Source of the DNA: Betaproteobacteria bacterium
Lineage (GTDB): Bacteria > Pseudomonadota > Gammaproteobacteria > Burkholderiales > SG8-41
Length of the DNA: 42,191 nt
Assembly (NCBI GenBank): GCA_016192825.1
Contig: JACPTK010000039.1
Coordinates: 1 to 42,191 of the forward strand
Direction of reading: 5' to 3'
In this document: in pieces, positions 15,727-24,767 of the stretch
Layout: every line of letters begins with the position of its first letter
How positions within the stretch are numbered: the stretch's first letter is position 1
Translations under genes and position numbers: made by a program
The notes under the pieces: model-generated
What the model saw: the letters and a program-made list of their open reading frames with translations, nothing else
What the model was told of the DNA's origin: nothing
Database searches by the model: none

Positions 15727-16917
15727 ATGGCCGTGCGCCCTGTCGCCTTCAAGAACCCGCAAGCCGCCCCCGAAACCGAGCCGTCCCAACTCTTCGACAC
15801 GCACCCCGAAGTCCGCCTGGACTTCAAGCACGTCCGGAAAGCCCTCAAGCAGGGTTACACCCGGCCCTTCCTGCTGGTGGATACCGGCATCGTCCGCACC
15901 AAGGTCCGCCGTTTCAAGTCCGCCATGCCGCGGGTCAATCCGCATTACGCGGTCAAGGCCAATCCCGATCCCCGGGTGCTCAAGGTCCTGGTCGAGGAGG
16001 GCACGGGCTTCGAGATCGCCTCCATCGCCGAGCTCGATCTCCTGCTCGAGCTGGGGGTGCCGGCCGCCGAGGTCTACTACAGCAATCCGATGAAGTCGCG
16101 CGCCTACATCGAGTATGCCGCGGCAAAGGGCGTGGAATGGTTCGTGCTCGACAGTATCGAGGAGCTGCGCAAGATCCACGGCATCAAGCCCGACGCCAAG
16201 CTCTACGTTCGCATCGAGGCGCCCAACGTGGGCAGCGACTGGCCGCTGTCGGGCAAGTTCGGGATGAAACCGGCCGAGGTGGACGGGATCATCGCGGAAG
16301 CGGCGGCGCTCAAGGCCGACCTGGCCGGGGTGACCTTCCACGTCGGCTCCCAGTGCCGCAACCCGGAGAACTGGCGCGTCGGCATCCAGAGCGCCAAGCG
16401 GGCGTTCAAGAAGATGCGGCTGGCGGGCCTGAAGCCCCGGCTGCTCAACATCGGCGGCGGTTTCCCGGTGCGCCACGTGAAGCCCATTCCCTCGATCGAG
16501 AAGATCGCCGAGGTGGTGAACCACGCGCTGCGCGACGTGCCCCAGAGCGTGCGGGTGATGGCCGAGCCCGGCCGCTTCTTCGTGTCGGACGCGGGCTACT
16601 TCGTGTGCCGCGTGGTCGGCACCGCGACCCGTTCGGGCAAGCGCTGGATGTACTGGGATGCGGGCGTTTTCGGCGGCGTCATCGAGACGACCGAGGGCCT
16701 GCGCTACGACGTTCAGACCGATCGCGCCGGCAAGCTCATTCCGTGGAACGTCGCGGGCCCGACCTGCGACTCGGTGGACGTGTGCATGCGCGACGAGATG
16801 TTCCCGGAGGACCTGCGGGAGGGCGACTTCATCTACATCGCCAACGCGGGCGCCTACACCACAGCCTACGCAAGCAACTTCAACGGCTTTCCGCTGCCTG
16901 AGGTGCGCATCATTTAG
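15727..16917 (+). CDS. PLP-dependent ornithine/lysine/diaminopimelate-type decarboxylase (fold III)
   Basis: A 396-residue alanine-racemase-fold decarboxylase. PLP-binding Lys77 is in HYAVKANP, with HVGSQ (205-209), the phosphate-binding GGGF (243-246), EPGR (280-283) and catalytic Cys347 in GPTCDSVD. The family removes the alpha-carboxyl of ornithine, lysine or diaminopimelate. The length and the DTGIVRTKVRRFKSAMPRVNPHYAVKAN region fit bacterial ornithine/lysine decarboxylases making putrescine or cadaverine rather than LysA. The ATG has AAGGAG upstream. Its own promoter and a short leader ORF precede it. Confidence 0.9.
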   Translation: MAVRPVAFKNPQAAPETEPSQLFDTHPEVRLDFKHVRKALKQGYTRPFLLVDTGIVRTKVRRFKSAMPRVNPHYAVKANPDPRVLKVLVEEGTGFEIASIAELDLLLELGVPAAEVYYSNPMKSRAYIEYAAAKGVEWFVLDSIEELRKIHGIKPDAKLYVRIEAPNVGSDWPLSGKFGMKPAEVDGIIAEAAALKADLAGVTFHVGSQCRNPENWRVGIQSAKRAFKKMRLAGLKPRLLNIGGGFPVRHVKPIPSIEKIAEVVNHALRDVPQSVRVMAEPGRFFVSDAGYFVCRVVGTATRSGKRWMYWDAGVFGGVIETTEGLRYDVQTDRAGKLIPWNVAGPTCDSVDVCMRDEMFPEDLREGDFIYIANAGAYTTAYASNFNGFPLPEVRII

Positions 16918-17413
16918 CGCAATTTCGATTTTCTTGCGCGCGGCGGGAGGGGTGAATCGCAAGGGTGTCCCCGCCTTCGTCCCGGGTCATTGAAACGAGA
17001 TGAATCAAGACGCCAATCCGCGATCTCTTTCTTTCCGTTTTCTGTTGCAAAATTGCAACATTCGAGAAATAAAATGAAGGAATAGTGTCAGGGGATTGAT
17101 TGTTAATGTCTTTTAAGAATACGATTTAAATTGCCCCGGGTTATCGAAGACTTGGCTGGTTGGGCGGGATTTGCGATGGGTTCGGATGGCGCGAGGGCAT
17201 CCGGGTGTTGTGCTGGAGGGGCATCGCGACGGCAGCGACCAGAAGGCAATCGCGGAGAAAATTGAGCTGCGTCAACAATTCCAGCGAGCGCTCAACGATT
17301 GGGCGATTGGACCCGATTTTCCAGCAACAGGGTGATAAAATCGTGCCCTGCGGCACAAGGGAAGATTTCGGAAGAAACCGTCGGCCGGCCCGGTCCGGCC
17401 AGGAGCCAGAATA
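16918..17413 (+). promoter_or_regulatory. intergenic leader of the exporter/FecR-protein operon
   Basis: No gene was recognised here. GCGCAA (16918-16923) and TTGCGC (16934-16939) form a small hairpin after the decarboxylase stop. GTTGCAA-AA-TTGCAAC (17044-17059) is a 16-bp palindrome in an AT-rich patch and a candidate operator. TTGATT (17096) with TACGAT (17120) at 18 bp is a weak promoter candidate. The remaining 280 nt would be an untranslated leader with several short GC hairpins (e.g. GTGCC..GGCAC). AGGAG at 17401-17405 serves the next gene. Confidence 0.35.
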
Positions 17414-18856
17414 ATGCACAAGAAGATTTCCGTACTAGCGCTGTGGATGGTGTTGTTCTTCGGAGCTTTCGGCGCTTTGGCGGCCGAGGCGGACATCAAG
17501 AAAGCGGAAGATCTGATGCGGCAGGGCAAGGCGGCGGAAGCCTATTCGCTGCTGCGGCCGCTCGCCGCCGAGAACGCCGGCAACGTCGACTTCGATTACC
17601 TGCTGGGCATCGCGGCCCTGGACAGCGGCAATCCCAACGAGGCCCTCAACGCGTTGGAGCGCGTGCTTGCCGTCAATCCCGCTCACATGGGCGCGCGGCT
17701 CGACCTGGGGCGCACGTATTATGCGCTCGGTGCTCTCGATCTCGCGAAGCAGGAGTTCGAGCGGGTACGCGCGGCCAATCCGCCTGAAGCCGCGAGTAAC
17801 GTGGTGGCCAAGTACCTCACGGCGATCGAGGAGCGCAGCAAGGAGCAGAAGCGCGCAGTTGCAGGCTATCTCGAGGCGGGCGTTGGCTACGACGACAACA
17901 TCACCAGTGTCACCTCGACCTTCCAGGGCGGGACGCAGCAGGCCTTCGGAGCCGCCTTCAACGCGACCGGAAACGCGATCCGGCGCAAGGCGGGTTTTCT
18001 CAACCTCGGGGGCGGCATCGATTTCACCGCCGCCGTGACCGATACCATCTCGTTTACAGCGGGGTTTGACGCGAGACAGCGCTTTTACGATCCGAAATCG
18101 GCGCCCGTAGAGCCCGCGCCGCGGCCGGCGGCGGGGGACGTTCCGCGGGACAACTCGGCTTACGATTCCCAGACGCTCGATGGGCGGGTGGGGGTGCTGG
18201 CCCGGCTGATGCCCAACTTTCACTTCGGCTTTCATCTCAAGCGGCAGGAGTTCCGCCAGGACGGGGATACCCCGATTACGCCGGGACAGCAGCGTACCAC
18301 GGCGGACCGCAATACCGACGCCGCAGCCTGGGACATGCGTTATTCGTTGACCCCCGAGACGCACGTGGGCGCGTTCTTCCAGTACGCCAATAACCGCTAT
18401 CCGACTCTCGACACGCAGGATACGGACCAGGTTCTCTACGGGCTGAGCTTCCTCCAGACGCTCCAGCGCCAGGGTAACCCGGTGATTTTCGCGAGCGTTT
18501 TCCAGAGCGAGGACTACGCGCTGCGCCCGCAAAATCCTCCGCTCAACACCACGGACGTCAGCAAGAAGATCACGGGGCTGCGGCTCTACGGGCAGTATTC
18601 CGTGATGGAGCACACGGACGTGTCGGCCGGGTTCGGCTACAGCCGGCGCGAGGACCAGACCCGGTTCTCCCGCTCCACCTTGATTCCCTTCGGCGAGGAC
18701 GATACTTATGAATTCGCGCTGGGCGTGAACTGGCGCTTCCGGCCGCTGTGGTCGCTGCGCGGCCAGCTCCAGCACACGAAGAATGAATCGAATCTGTCGT
18801 TGTACTCTTTCAAGCGAACCGAGGCTTCCGTGACGGTGCGCCGCGATTTTAGGTGA
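17414..18856 (+). CDS. TPR-plus-beta-barrel outer membrane protein, Slam/DUF560 (type XI secretion)-like
   Basis: 480 residues. A signal peptide (1-23, cleaved near ALA/AEA) leads to an N-terminal periplasmic TPR part of about 120 residues (AEAYSLLRPLAAENAGNVDFDYLLGIAALDSGNPNEALNALERVLAVNP and the following helices). A C-terminal barrel of about 320 residues begins at GYLEAGVGYDDNI and shows alternating amphipathic strands to the end (ASVTVRRDFR). The order, the length and the GYxDN entry to the barrel fit the surface lipoprotein assembly modulators (DUF560, type XI secretion). These move TbpB-like or other barrel-ended cargo through the outer membrane. The next gene encodes an exported giant with such barrel-like ends, which supports an exporter/cargo pair. 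The match is by architecture, not by a search; another TPR-OMP family remains possible. Confidence 0.65.
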   Translation: MHKKISVLALWMVLFFGAFGALAAEADIKKAEDLMRQGKAAEAYSLLRPLAAENAGNVDFDYLLGIAALDSGNPNEALNALERVLAVNPAHMGARLDLGRTYYALGALDLAKQEFERVRAANPPEAASNVVAKYLTAIEERSKEQKRAVAGYLEAGVGYDDNITSVTSTFQGGTQQAFGAAFNATGNAIRRKAGFLNLGGGIDFTAAVTDTISFTAGFDARQRFYDPKSAPVEPAPRPAAGDVPRDNSAYDSQTLDGRVGVLARLMPNFHFGFHLKRQEFRQDGDTPITPGQQRTTADRNTDAAAWDMRYSLTPETHVGAFFQYANNRYPTLDTQDTDQVLYGLSFLQTLQRQGNPVIFASVFQSEDYALRPQNPPLNTTDVSKKITGLRLYGQYSVMEHTDVSAGFGYSRREDQTRFSRSTLIPFGEDDTYEFALGVNWRFRPLWSLRGQLQHTKNESNLSLYSFKRTEASVTVRRDFR

Positions 18857-18860
18857 GAAA

Positions 18861-19074
18861 AGTCACAGATCAGGAAACCTCCCGGGACTATACTGCAAGC
18901 AAATGCCCGTCGCGCCAGGACGGCGCTGCCAGGTCGGGGGACAGGCGGTTCGAACTGGCTGATGGAAGTCACGGAGCAGGTACTTCGTTGAGACTATACT
19001 TTGACCAAGCGCCCGTAGCGCTGAGCCGGAACTGCCGGTTCGGGAGGCGGGCGGTTCCGGTCTCTTGTTTTGAA
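18861..19074 (+). repeat. tandem ~107-bp duplication between exporter and FecR-protein genes
   Basis: Unit A (18861-18967) and unit B (18968-19074) align end to end: both begin AGTCAC.GA.CAGG, both have ACTATACT at +26 (18887 and 18994), and both continue with GCCCGT.GCGC, CTGCC, TCGGG and GGCGGTTC. The conserved TATACT suggests a duplicated promoter or leader element. Unit B ends in an 11-bp GC stem (19026-19036 with 19050-19060, one G-U pair) just before the Shine-Dalgarno of the giant gene. Confidence 0.6.
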
Positions 19075-19088
19075 TTAGGAGAATGGTT
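19075..19088 (+). promoter_or_regulatory. ribosome binding site fixing the start of the giant FecR protein
   Basis: AGGAG at 19077-19081 is 7 bp from the ATG at 19089 but only 1 bp from the in-frame ATG at 19083. The second ATG is therefore the start, giving MRPVLSVFVRKALS. Confidence 0.65.
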
Positions 19089-22000
19089 ATGAGGCCCGTC
19101 CTGTCCGTGTTCGTTCGCAAGGCCCTTTCCCTGTTGCTGTGTGCCGGCGTGTTCGTCGCAGCCAGTGCGGCGGCCCAGGTCGGCACCGTCCAGTTCGTGG
19201 TGGGCGACGTGAAGATTCGCAACGCGGCGGGCGCGGAGCGGGCCGCCGTGAGGGGCGGGACCGTCAACGAGGGCGACACGATCGTCAGCGGCGCGAACGG
19301 CGAGGCTCAGTTGCGCATGTCGGACGACGCGTTCGTCGCCGTCCGCCGCGACACCCAGCTGCGCATCGACCAGTACAACTACAAGGGCCGCAACGACGGC
19401 ACGGAAAGCGGCGTGCTGAGCCTGGTCAAAGGAACGTTCCGCGCCATCACCGGCTTGATCGTGCGGTCGAACAAGCAGAACTTCGCCATGAAGACGGCGG
19501 TCTCGACGATCGGGATCCGCGGCACGGGTAACATCACCAACCACAATTCCGACACCAACGTCACCATCAACCACACGGTGGACGGCAGCCATTCCGTGAC
19601 CTCCGTCGACCCGAACACCGGCCAGCCCGTCGGCATCACCATCGAGACCAGGCCGGGCGTGACCGTTCAGGTGCGGCCGGGGCAGCCGGCGCAAGTGATT
19701 CCCACGCCGCCCTCCATCCTGGCGGAGGCGTCCAAGGATCCGAAGGCGAAGGGGGAGGAGAAGAAGGAGGAGAAGAAGGAGGCGCGTTCCGACTCTCTCG
19801 CCAAGGCCGAGACCGAAACCCGTGAAACCCAGCCGGAAAAGCCAGCGCAGGAACCGACGCCTGTGGCCACGCCGCCTGCGCCTGCCACTCAGGGCCTGAC
19901 AGTAGCCGTCTCGAGCGAATGCGGCCCCGCTTGCCAGCAGTTGCTGCAGGCCAACCTGCGGACGCAGATCGAGGGCCTCTTCATCCAGGCACAGAATACC
20001 CTTGCTGGCGCCACCGGCAGCGTGACGATGGCGCAGTCTTCGACGACGGCCGCGCAAACCTCGGCGACCAGCGCGCAAACCTCGGCGACGGCCGCGCAAA
20101 CCTCGGCGACCAGCGCGGGGGCGCTGACCGGAGTGGATCTCACAACCCTCGACACCAAGATCGCGTCGGCAGTCTCGCTGCTCGCGTTCGCTCCCCAGAT
20201 TCAGCCGTCGGTGACCGCGGCGCAGACTTCGCGCACGACCGCCTTCAACGCCGCCGGCCTGAGCAATACGTCGTCTTCCCTTGCAGGGGACCAGGCCGCC
20301 GCCCAAGCCGCTGCCACGGCGGCCGGGGCCACCGTCCCAACGGCTCAGACCGCCGTCACGACGGCGCAAAATGCGGTCACGGCGGCGCCGGCTGCGGCCG
20401 CCGCGACCCAGACCGCATTCAATACGGCGAACGCAACCTATCAGGCAGCGCTTGCCGCATTGGATGCAAACGACTTCCTGCTGGCGCAGCAGCTGCTGCA
20501 ACAACTCACGACGGACGTCGCTAACGTTGCCACTGCGGCGGGCCCTGGGGCCACCGCGGCGCAAACCGCGGCCGGCGCGGCGCAAACGGCGGCGACGGCC
20601 GCCAGTTCGGCGGCGTCGAACGCGACGACCGCCGCGAACGAGCTTGCCGACGCGAATACGGCGATCAACACCGCGAATACCAACGTTGCCTCAGGCATCG
20701 CCTCCGCCGATTCGGCCATCAATACGGCGCTCGGCAACATCCAGGCGATCCAGCAGGCGGCGAACACCTCCTCGACCAATGCCGCGGCCTCGGTGACGAC
20801 GATCCAGGGCCTGGTGACGGACGTCAACACGGTCAACACCAATATCGGCGCGATCAGCGCGGTGGACACGGGGCCGGCGACCGCGGCAATCGGCAATGCC
20901 ACGACGGCGATCGGCAATACCTCCAGCGGAGCGACCTTGGCGGTGAACAACGCGAACGCGCTGTCGCTCGCCACGGCCCAGACCACGGCGACCACCAACG
21001 CCACCACCGCCTCCGGGCTCGCGACGACGGCGGGCACGCAGGTGACGAACGCCACGACGGTTCACGATGCCAACGCCAACGTGACCAACGGCGTGGGCGG
21101 CACCGATTTCCGGGACGCCACCGCGATCGGGGCCAAGACGGCGATGGATACCGCCAAGACCGCCCTGGACACCGCCAACACCTCGGTGCAGACGGCCAAG
21201 ACGACGATCGACACCCAGGCGACGGCGCTCACTACCGCGCAGGGGGCGGCCACGACGGCACTGGGCAGCGCAAATACCGCGCTGACCTCCGCGAACACCT
21301 CGTTGGCCACGGCCAACACCCAGAACGGGGTCATAACGACGGCCAAGAACACCGTGACCACCGATCTCGCTACCGTCAACACCCAGCTTGGCATCGCCCA
21401 GACGGCGGCAGGATCTGGCACGACGACGCTGGACCCCGCCCCCACGACCGCCAACAGCACGTTCGCGTCGGGATGCGGATCGGCGCTCGCCTGCTCCGAC
21501 CTGGCGACCCAATACGTGAACACCGCGACTGCTGCGGTGCCGGGATCCCAGGCGCAGGCCGATGCGTCGAACAACGCCTTGACGGCGCAAGGCCGCGCGG
21601 CGACATTCGAGGTGACGGCGGCGCAGGCCGTTACGGCGGCGCAGGCGGCGGCGACCGATGCTTCGGCCCAACTGCCGGTCGCGCAGACCGCCTTCACCAC
21701 CGGCACCACGGCTGCGGGCGACGCGGCGACTGCCGCCGGCACCGGCGCCACGGGCGCGCAGGGCTACGCCACGGTCGCGACGACCCAGGCCGGAAATGCG
21801 ACGACGGCGAGCACCACCGGGGCGACCGCGCTTACCACGTCGAACACGGAGCTGGGCAACGTCCAGACCAACGCGACGTCGGTCGCGCAGCAGTCGATCA
21901 TCGCGCAGTACAACAACCCGACCATCGCCACCGCCAACCGGTTCGCCGGCCTTGCGCTTGCCCCCAACAACCTTGGGACGCCGACCAGCAACGAGGCGGT

Positions 22001-24440
22001 CAGCGCGGCTTCGGACACCCAGCCGAATACGACCTACGTCCTGGACGGAACCAAAAACCTGGTGGAAATTCGGGATACCGCGTACGTCTCCACTCCGGGC
22101 ATTACCGGTCCCTCCGTTTCCTATGCGGACGCCGACGTCAAGTTCGCCGGCGGGACGGCCGCCGATAACTTCGTCGCGTTCGATCCGGCCAATCCGAACT
22201 ACGTGGCATTGGGCCGGTGGCAGGGCGGCACGATCACCGCCGACGACAGCGCGAACGGCGCCGGCGTTGACCATACGGTGACCCTCGGGCCGCGCAGCGC
22301 CCACTGGATCCTCGGCTATACGCCACCGGTGGGCTACGTGCAGGGCCTCACCGGCACGACCACCTACACCAAGCTCGCGAATACCTCGCCGACGGACGCG
22401 AGCGGGAACGTGGGCACCTTGAACAGCGCCACGCTGTCCGCCAATTTCGCCGCTCAAACCGTGAACGCGGGAGTAAACCTTACGGTTGCCAGCAAGACCC
22501 TGGACGCGACGGCGAGCAATCTGCCCATTATGGGTAGCGGCTTCGGCGGGTTCTTCGGGACGGTCAGCTGCACGCCGAGCTGCACGTATTCCGGCAGGCT
22601 GGACGGCACCTTCACGGGCGAGGACTCGTCGGGCGCCGGGTTCGGCTATGGCCTGTGGAGCGGCGCGGGACCGTACACCGACGTGATTCAGGGCGTGGTG
22701 GCGTTTTCCGGACCAGCTCCGGCGATCGCGCCGAAACCGGCCGCGAACTTCGCGACGGCTTACCTGTATGGCGGCAGCAACCTTTCGGCCACGTCGTTCC
22801 AGGCAAGCGGCACGACCTATACCCTGGACGGCAGCGGTAACCTGATCGCGGTCGCGGAGGACCCCCTTCAAACCGACGAGCCGGAGTCTCAGAACGTCAG
22901 CGGCGGGACCGCGCTCGCCCAGGGGACGCCGGTGACTTCCGCCGGCGGAACGACGATCACCTACGGCCGGTGGCAGGGCAGTACGGTGTCGGGCGTGGAT
23001 TTCAACGGGGCGTTCAGCAACCGCGCGATTGATGGGGTCTACCACTGGATGAAGGGTCCGGCGGTCGCGCCGTTCTACCTGGCGGGGGCGCTGACCGGCA
23101 CCGTTTCCTACACCGCACAGGGTGGAGCCGTGACCGACCAGACGGGCGCCGCCGGGACGCTGGACCTGGTGAATTCCACGTTCAGCGCCAACTTCGCGCA
23201 GCAATCGCTGGCGGTGGACGTTCGCGCCACCACGGGCGCGAACACTTGGCGCGGGGTCGGAAGCGGAATAAGCATCGAATCGGGCGGCCAGTTCTTTGCT
23301 TTCACCGGCGGGGGCTCTCCGCATACCAACATGTCCGTGGAGTTCAACGGCTCCACCGTCAACACGTTCGGGGGGATCGACGGCACCTTCATGGGCGCCG
23401 GCGCGGATGCCGTCGGCGTGGGCTTCGCGTTCGGCGAGGGGTCCACCAACCGCGCGGCGGGAACGATCGCTTTCACAGGCGCGGCTCAGAGCCAGACGTC
23501 AAGCACGGTGATCGGCATCGTTGCCCCCGGCTTGCTCGGCGTGCCGCTGACCGGCGCGGGCACGCCCGCCACCGGCACGACGACGCTGGCCTCGCTCGAC
23601 GGGGAGCTCGCGCTCGCGATAGACGCGACCGTCAACGCCAGCTCCCGGGTCGTGCGCGACGTCAACAACAACGTCATCCGGTTCGACGCCGACGTCCCGG
23701 TGGCGCAGCCGACCGGCTGCAGCAGCACCGGCACCGCGTGCACCGGCGTCAGCCATACCCCCGCTGTATTTTCGCTGCGCGATGCCAGCTTTCCGCTGGA
23801 CACGCCGCCGTCCCCGGGCGCGCCAACGGCCGCGACCGTGCTGACCAATACCGGGGCGGACGCGGACACCGGCATCACGTGGGGACGCTACGTCGGCTAC
23901 GTGTCCTATACGGACCGGATCACGGGCACGACGATCAACCCCGCCATTTCCTCGGGCGCGTTCGACGCGCGCACCAGCAACTGGCACGGCATCTGGTCGC
24001 CGAACATGACCTCGCCGCCGGTGCTGCCGACGTCGGGCAGCATCACCTATACCGCGGTGGGCGGCACCAACCCGACCGACAGCCTGGGCAACGTCGGCAC
24101 CTGGAGCACGGGCACGGCGACGCTCAGCGCGAACTTCACGGCCCAGACCGTGAACACCACCGTGAACGCGACCGTCGGGCCGAATGCCTGGGCGGCGAGC
24201 GCGAGCAACCTCCCGATCGTCAACGGCACCTACTTCCAGGCTGCGAAAGGCGGCGGCGCCAATACGCTGAGCGTCACAGTGAACGGCAGCACGACCGGTA
24301 CCGCGGGCCAGGTGATCGGGGTATTCACCGGGAACCACACGACCGGCACGACCGGCGGGGCGATGCTGGGCTATACGCTGAACCAGAACGGCGCCGCCGG
24401 CACGACGATGCAGGGTGTCACGGCCTTCAAGAAGCCGTAG
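19089..24440 (+). CDS. giant exported FecR-domain protein with three C-terminal TbpB-like barrel modules
   Basis: 1783 residues. Signal peptide 1-29 (VAASAAA/QVG); no lipobox. A FecR domain at about 36-146 contains VGDVKIRNAAG, GGTVNEGDTIVSGANGEAQL and KTAVSTIGIRGT. A Lys/Glu-rich linker lies at about 215-265. A stretch of roughly 650 residues made mostly of Ala, Thr, Asn and Ser follows (AQTSAT, NTALTSANTSLATAN), probably a long coiled or stalk region. At the DNA level 20044-20120 holds 21-bp tandem units. From about residue 965 come three modules sharing GRW/GRYxG, an HW box, Y-T, a (TD)xxGxxGTL-like turn, TLSANFxxQ and DGTFxG...GxGxxxG blocks, ending in (QG)V(V/T)AF. This pattern resembles the C-terminal barrels of Slam-dependent cargo. 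Net charge and codon use look like the neighbours. The role is probably surface attachment or binding; the ligand is unknown. Confidence 0.75.
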   Translation: MRPVLSVFVRKALSLLLCAGVFVAASAAAQVGTVQFVVGDVKIRNAAGAERAAVRGGTVNEGDTIVSGANGEAQLRMSDDAFVAVRRDTQLRIDQYNYKGRNDGTESGVLSLVKGTFRAITGLIVRSNKQNFAMKTAVSTIGIRGTGNITNHNSDTNVTINHTVDGSHSVTSVDPNTGQPVGITIETRPGVTVQVRPGQPAQVIPTPPSILAEASKDPKAKGEEKKEEKKEARSDSLAKAETETRETQPEKPAQEPTPVATPPAPATQGLTVAVSSECGPACQQLLQANLRTQIEGLFIQAQNTLAGATGSVTMAQSSTTAAQTSATSAQTSATAAQTSATSAGALTGVDLTTLDTKIASAVSLLAFAPQIQPSVTAAQTSRTTAFNAAGLSNTSSSLAGDQAAAQAAATAAGATVPTAQTAVTTAQNAVTAAPAAAAATQTAFNTANATYQAALAALDANDFLLAQQLLQQLTTDVANVATAAGPGATAAQTAAGAAQTAATAASSAASNATTAANELADANTAINTANTNVASGIASADSAINTALGNIQAIQQAANTSSTNAAASVTTIQGLVTDVNTVNTNIGAISAVDTGPATAAIGNATTAIGNTSSGATLAVNNANALSLATAQTTATTNATTASGLATTAGTQVTNATTVHDANANVTNGVGGTDFRDATAIGAKTAMDTAKTALDTANTSVQTAKTTIDTQATALTTAQGAATTALGSANTALTSANTSLATANTQNGVITTAKNTVTTDLATVNTQLGIAQTAAGSGTTTLDPAPTTANSTFASGCGSALACSDLATQYVNTATAAVPGSQAQADASNNALTAQGRAATFEVTAAQAVTAAQAAATDASAQLPVAQTAFTTGTTAAGDAATAAGTGATGAQGYATVATTQAGNATTASTTGATALTTSNTELGNVQTNATSVAQQSIIAQYNNPTIATANRFAGLALAPNNLGTPTSNEAVSAASDTQPNTTYVLDGTKNLVEIRDTAYVSTPGITGPSVSYADADVKFAGGTAADNFVAFDPANPNYVALGRWQGGTITADDSANGAGVDHTVTLGPRSAHWILGYTPPVGYVQGLTGTTTYTKLANTSPTDASGNVGTLNSATLSANFAAQTVNAGVNLTVASKTLDATASNLPIMGSGFGGFFGTVSCTPSCTYSGRLDGTFTGEDSSGAGFGYGLWSGAGPYTDVIQGVVAFSGPAPAIAPKPAANFATAYLYGGSNLSATSFQASGTTYTLDGSGNLIAVAEDPLQTDEPESQNVSGGTALAQGTPVTSAGGTTITYGRWQGSTVSGVDFNGAFSNRAIDGVYHWMKGPAVAPFYLAGALTGTVSYTAQGGAVTDQTGAAGTLDLVNSTFSANFAQQSLAVDVRATTGANTWRGVGSGISIESGGQFFAFTGGGSPHTNMSVEFNGSTVNTFGGIDGTFMGAGADAVGVGFAFGEGSTNRAAGTIAFTGAAQSQTSSTVIGIVAPGLLGVPLTGAGTPATGTTTLASLDGELALAIDATVNASSRVVRDVNNNVIRFDADVPVAQPTGCSSTGTACTGVSHTPAVFSLRDASFPLDTPPSPGAPTAATVLTNTGADADTGITWGRYVGYVSYTDRITGTTINPAISSGAFDARTSNWHGIWSPNMTSPPVLPTSGSITYTAVGGTNPTDSLGNVGTWSTGTATLSANFTAQTVNTTVNATVGPNAWAASASNLPIVNGTYFQAAKGGGANTLSVTVNGSTTGTAGQVIGVFTGNHTTGTTGGAMLGYTLNQNGAAGTTMQGVTAFKKP

Positions 24441-24546
24441 GACGACGCGCTGCGCGCGCGGCTTCACGTCCACGCGGTGGAGCGGACGCAGGCGCGCCGC
24501 TCATCGCGCGGGCCGTGTATCCCTTCGGTTGGCAGCGGCATGTAGG

Positions 24547-24573
24547 AAAGGCGGCTCATGCCGCCTTTTTTTT
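24547..24573 (+). terminator. Rho-independent terminator after the FecR protein
   Basis: AAAGGCGGC, loop TCAT, GCCGCCTTT, then a run of eight T in total. A near-perfect intrinsic terminator about 105 bp downstream of the stop, closing the exporter/cargo operon. The rest of the 327-bp gap holds only the promoter at 24718. Confidence 0.9.
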
Positions 24574-24717
24574 GGCGATGTGCGCTGTCAAATTACGCCG
24601 GCTTAATATCGGATTCTCGTCCGACCGGGAACTGCCTGGCGTGGCCGGTGCCGGAGTGGAGTAAAGGGCGCACCGAACCCGGATTGCCGCTTGCATACAT
24701 GTAGATAGAGCGGGTTC

Positions 24718-24745
24718 TTAACATTTTCCGGGGAAAGGCTAAAAT
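24718..24745 (+). promoter_or_regulatory. sigma-70-like promoter of the secretion operon
   Basis: TTAACA (24718-24723) and TAAAAT (24740-24745) with a 16-bp spacer, each one base from consensus. The first gene starts at 24768 with GGAGG at 24752-24756, so the leader would be very short. Confidence 0.5.
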
Positions 24746-24767
24746 GGCAGTGGAGGCAAAGGCTTAG

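Noticed and set aside
19083-19085. ATG at 19083 as start of the giant protein
   Set aside because: It is 1 bp from the Shine-Dalgarno core; the ATG at 19089 has ideal spacing.
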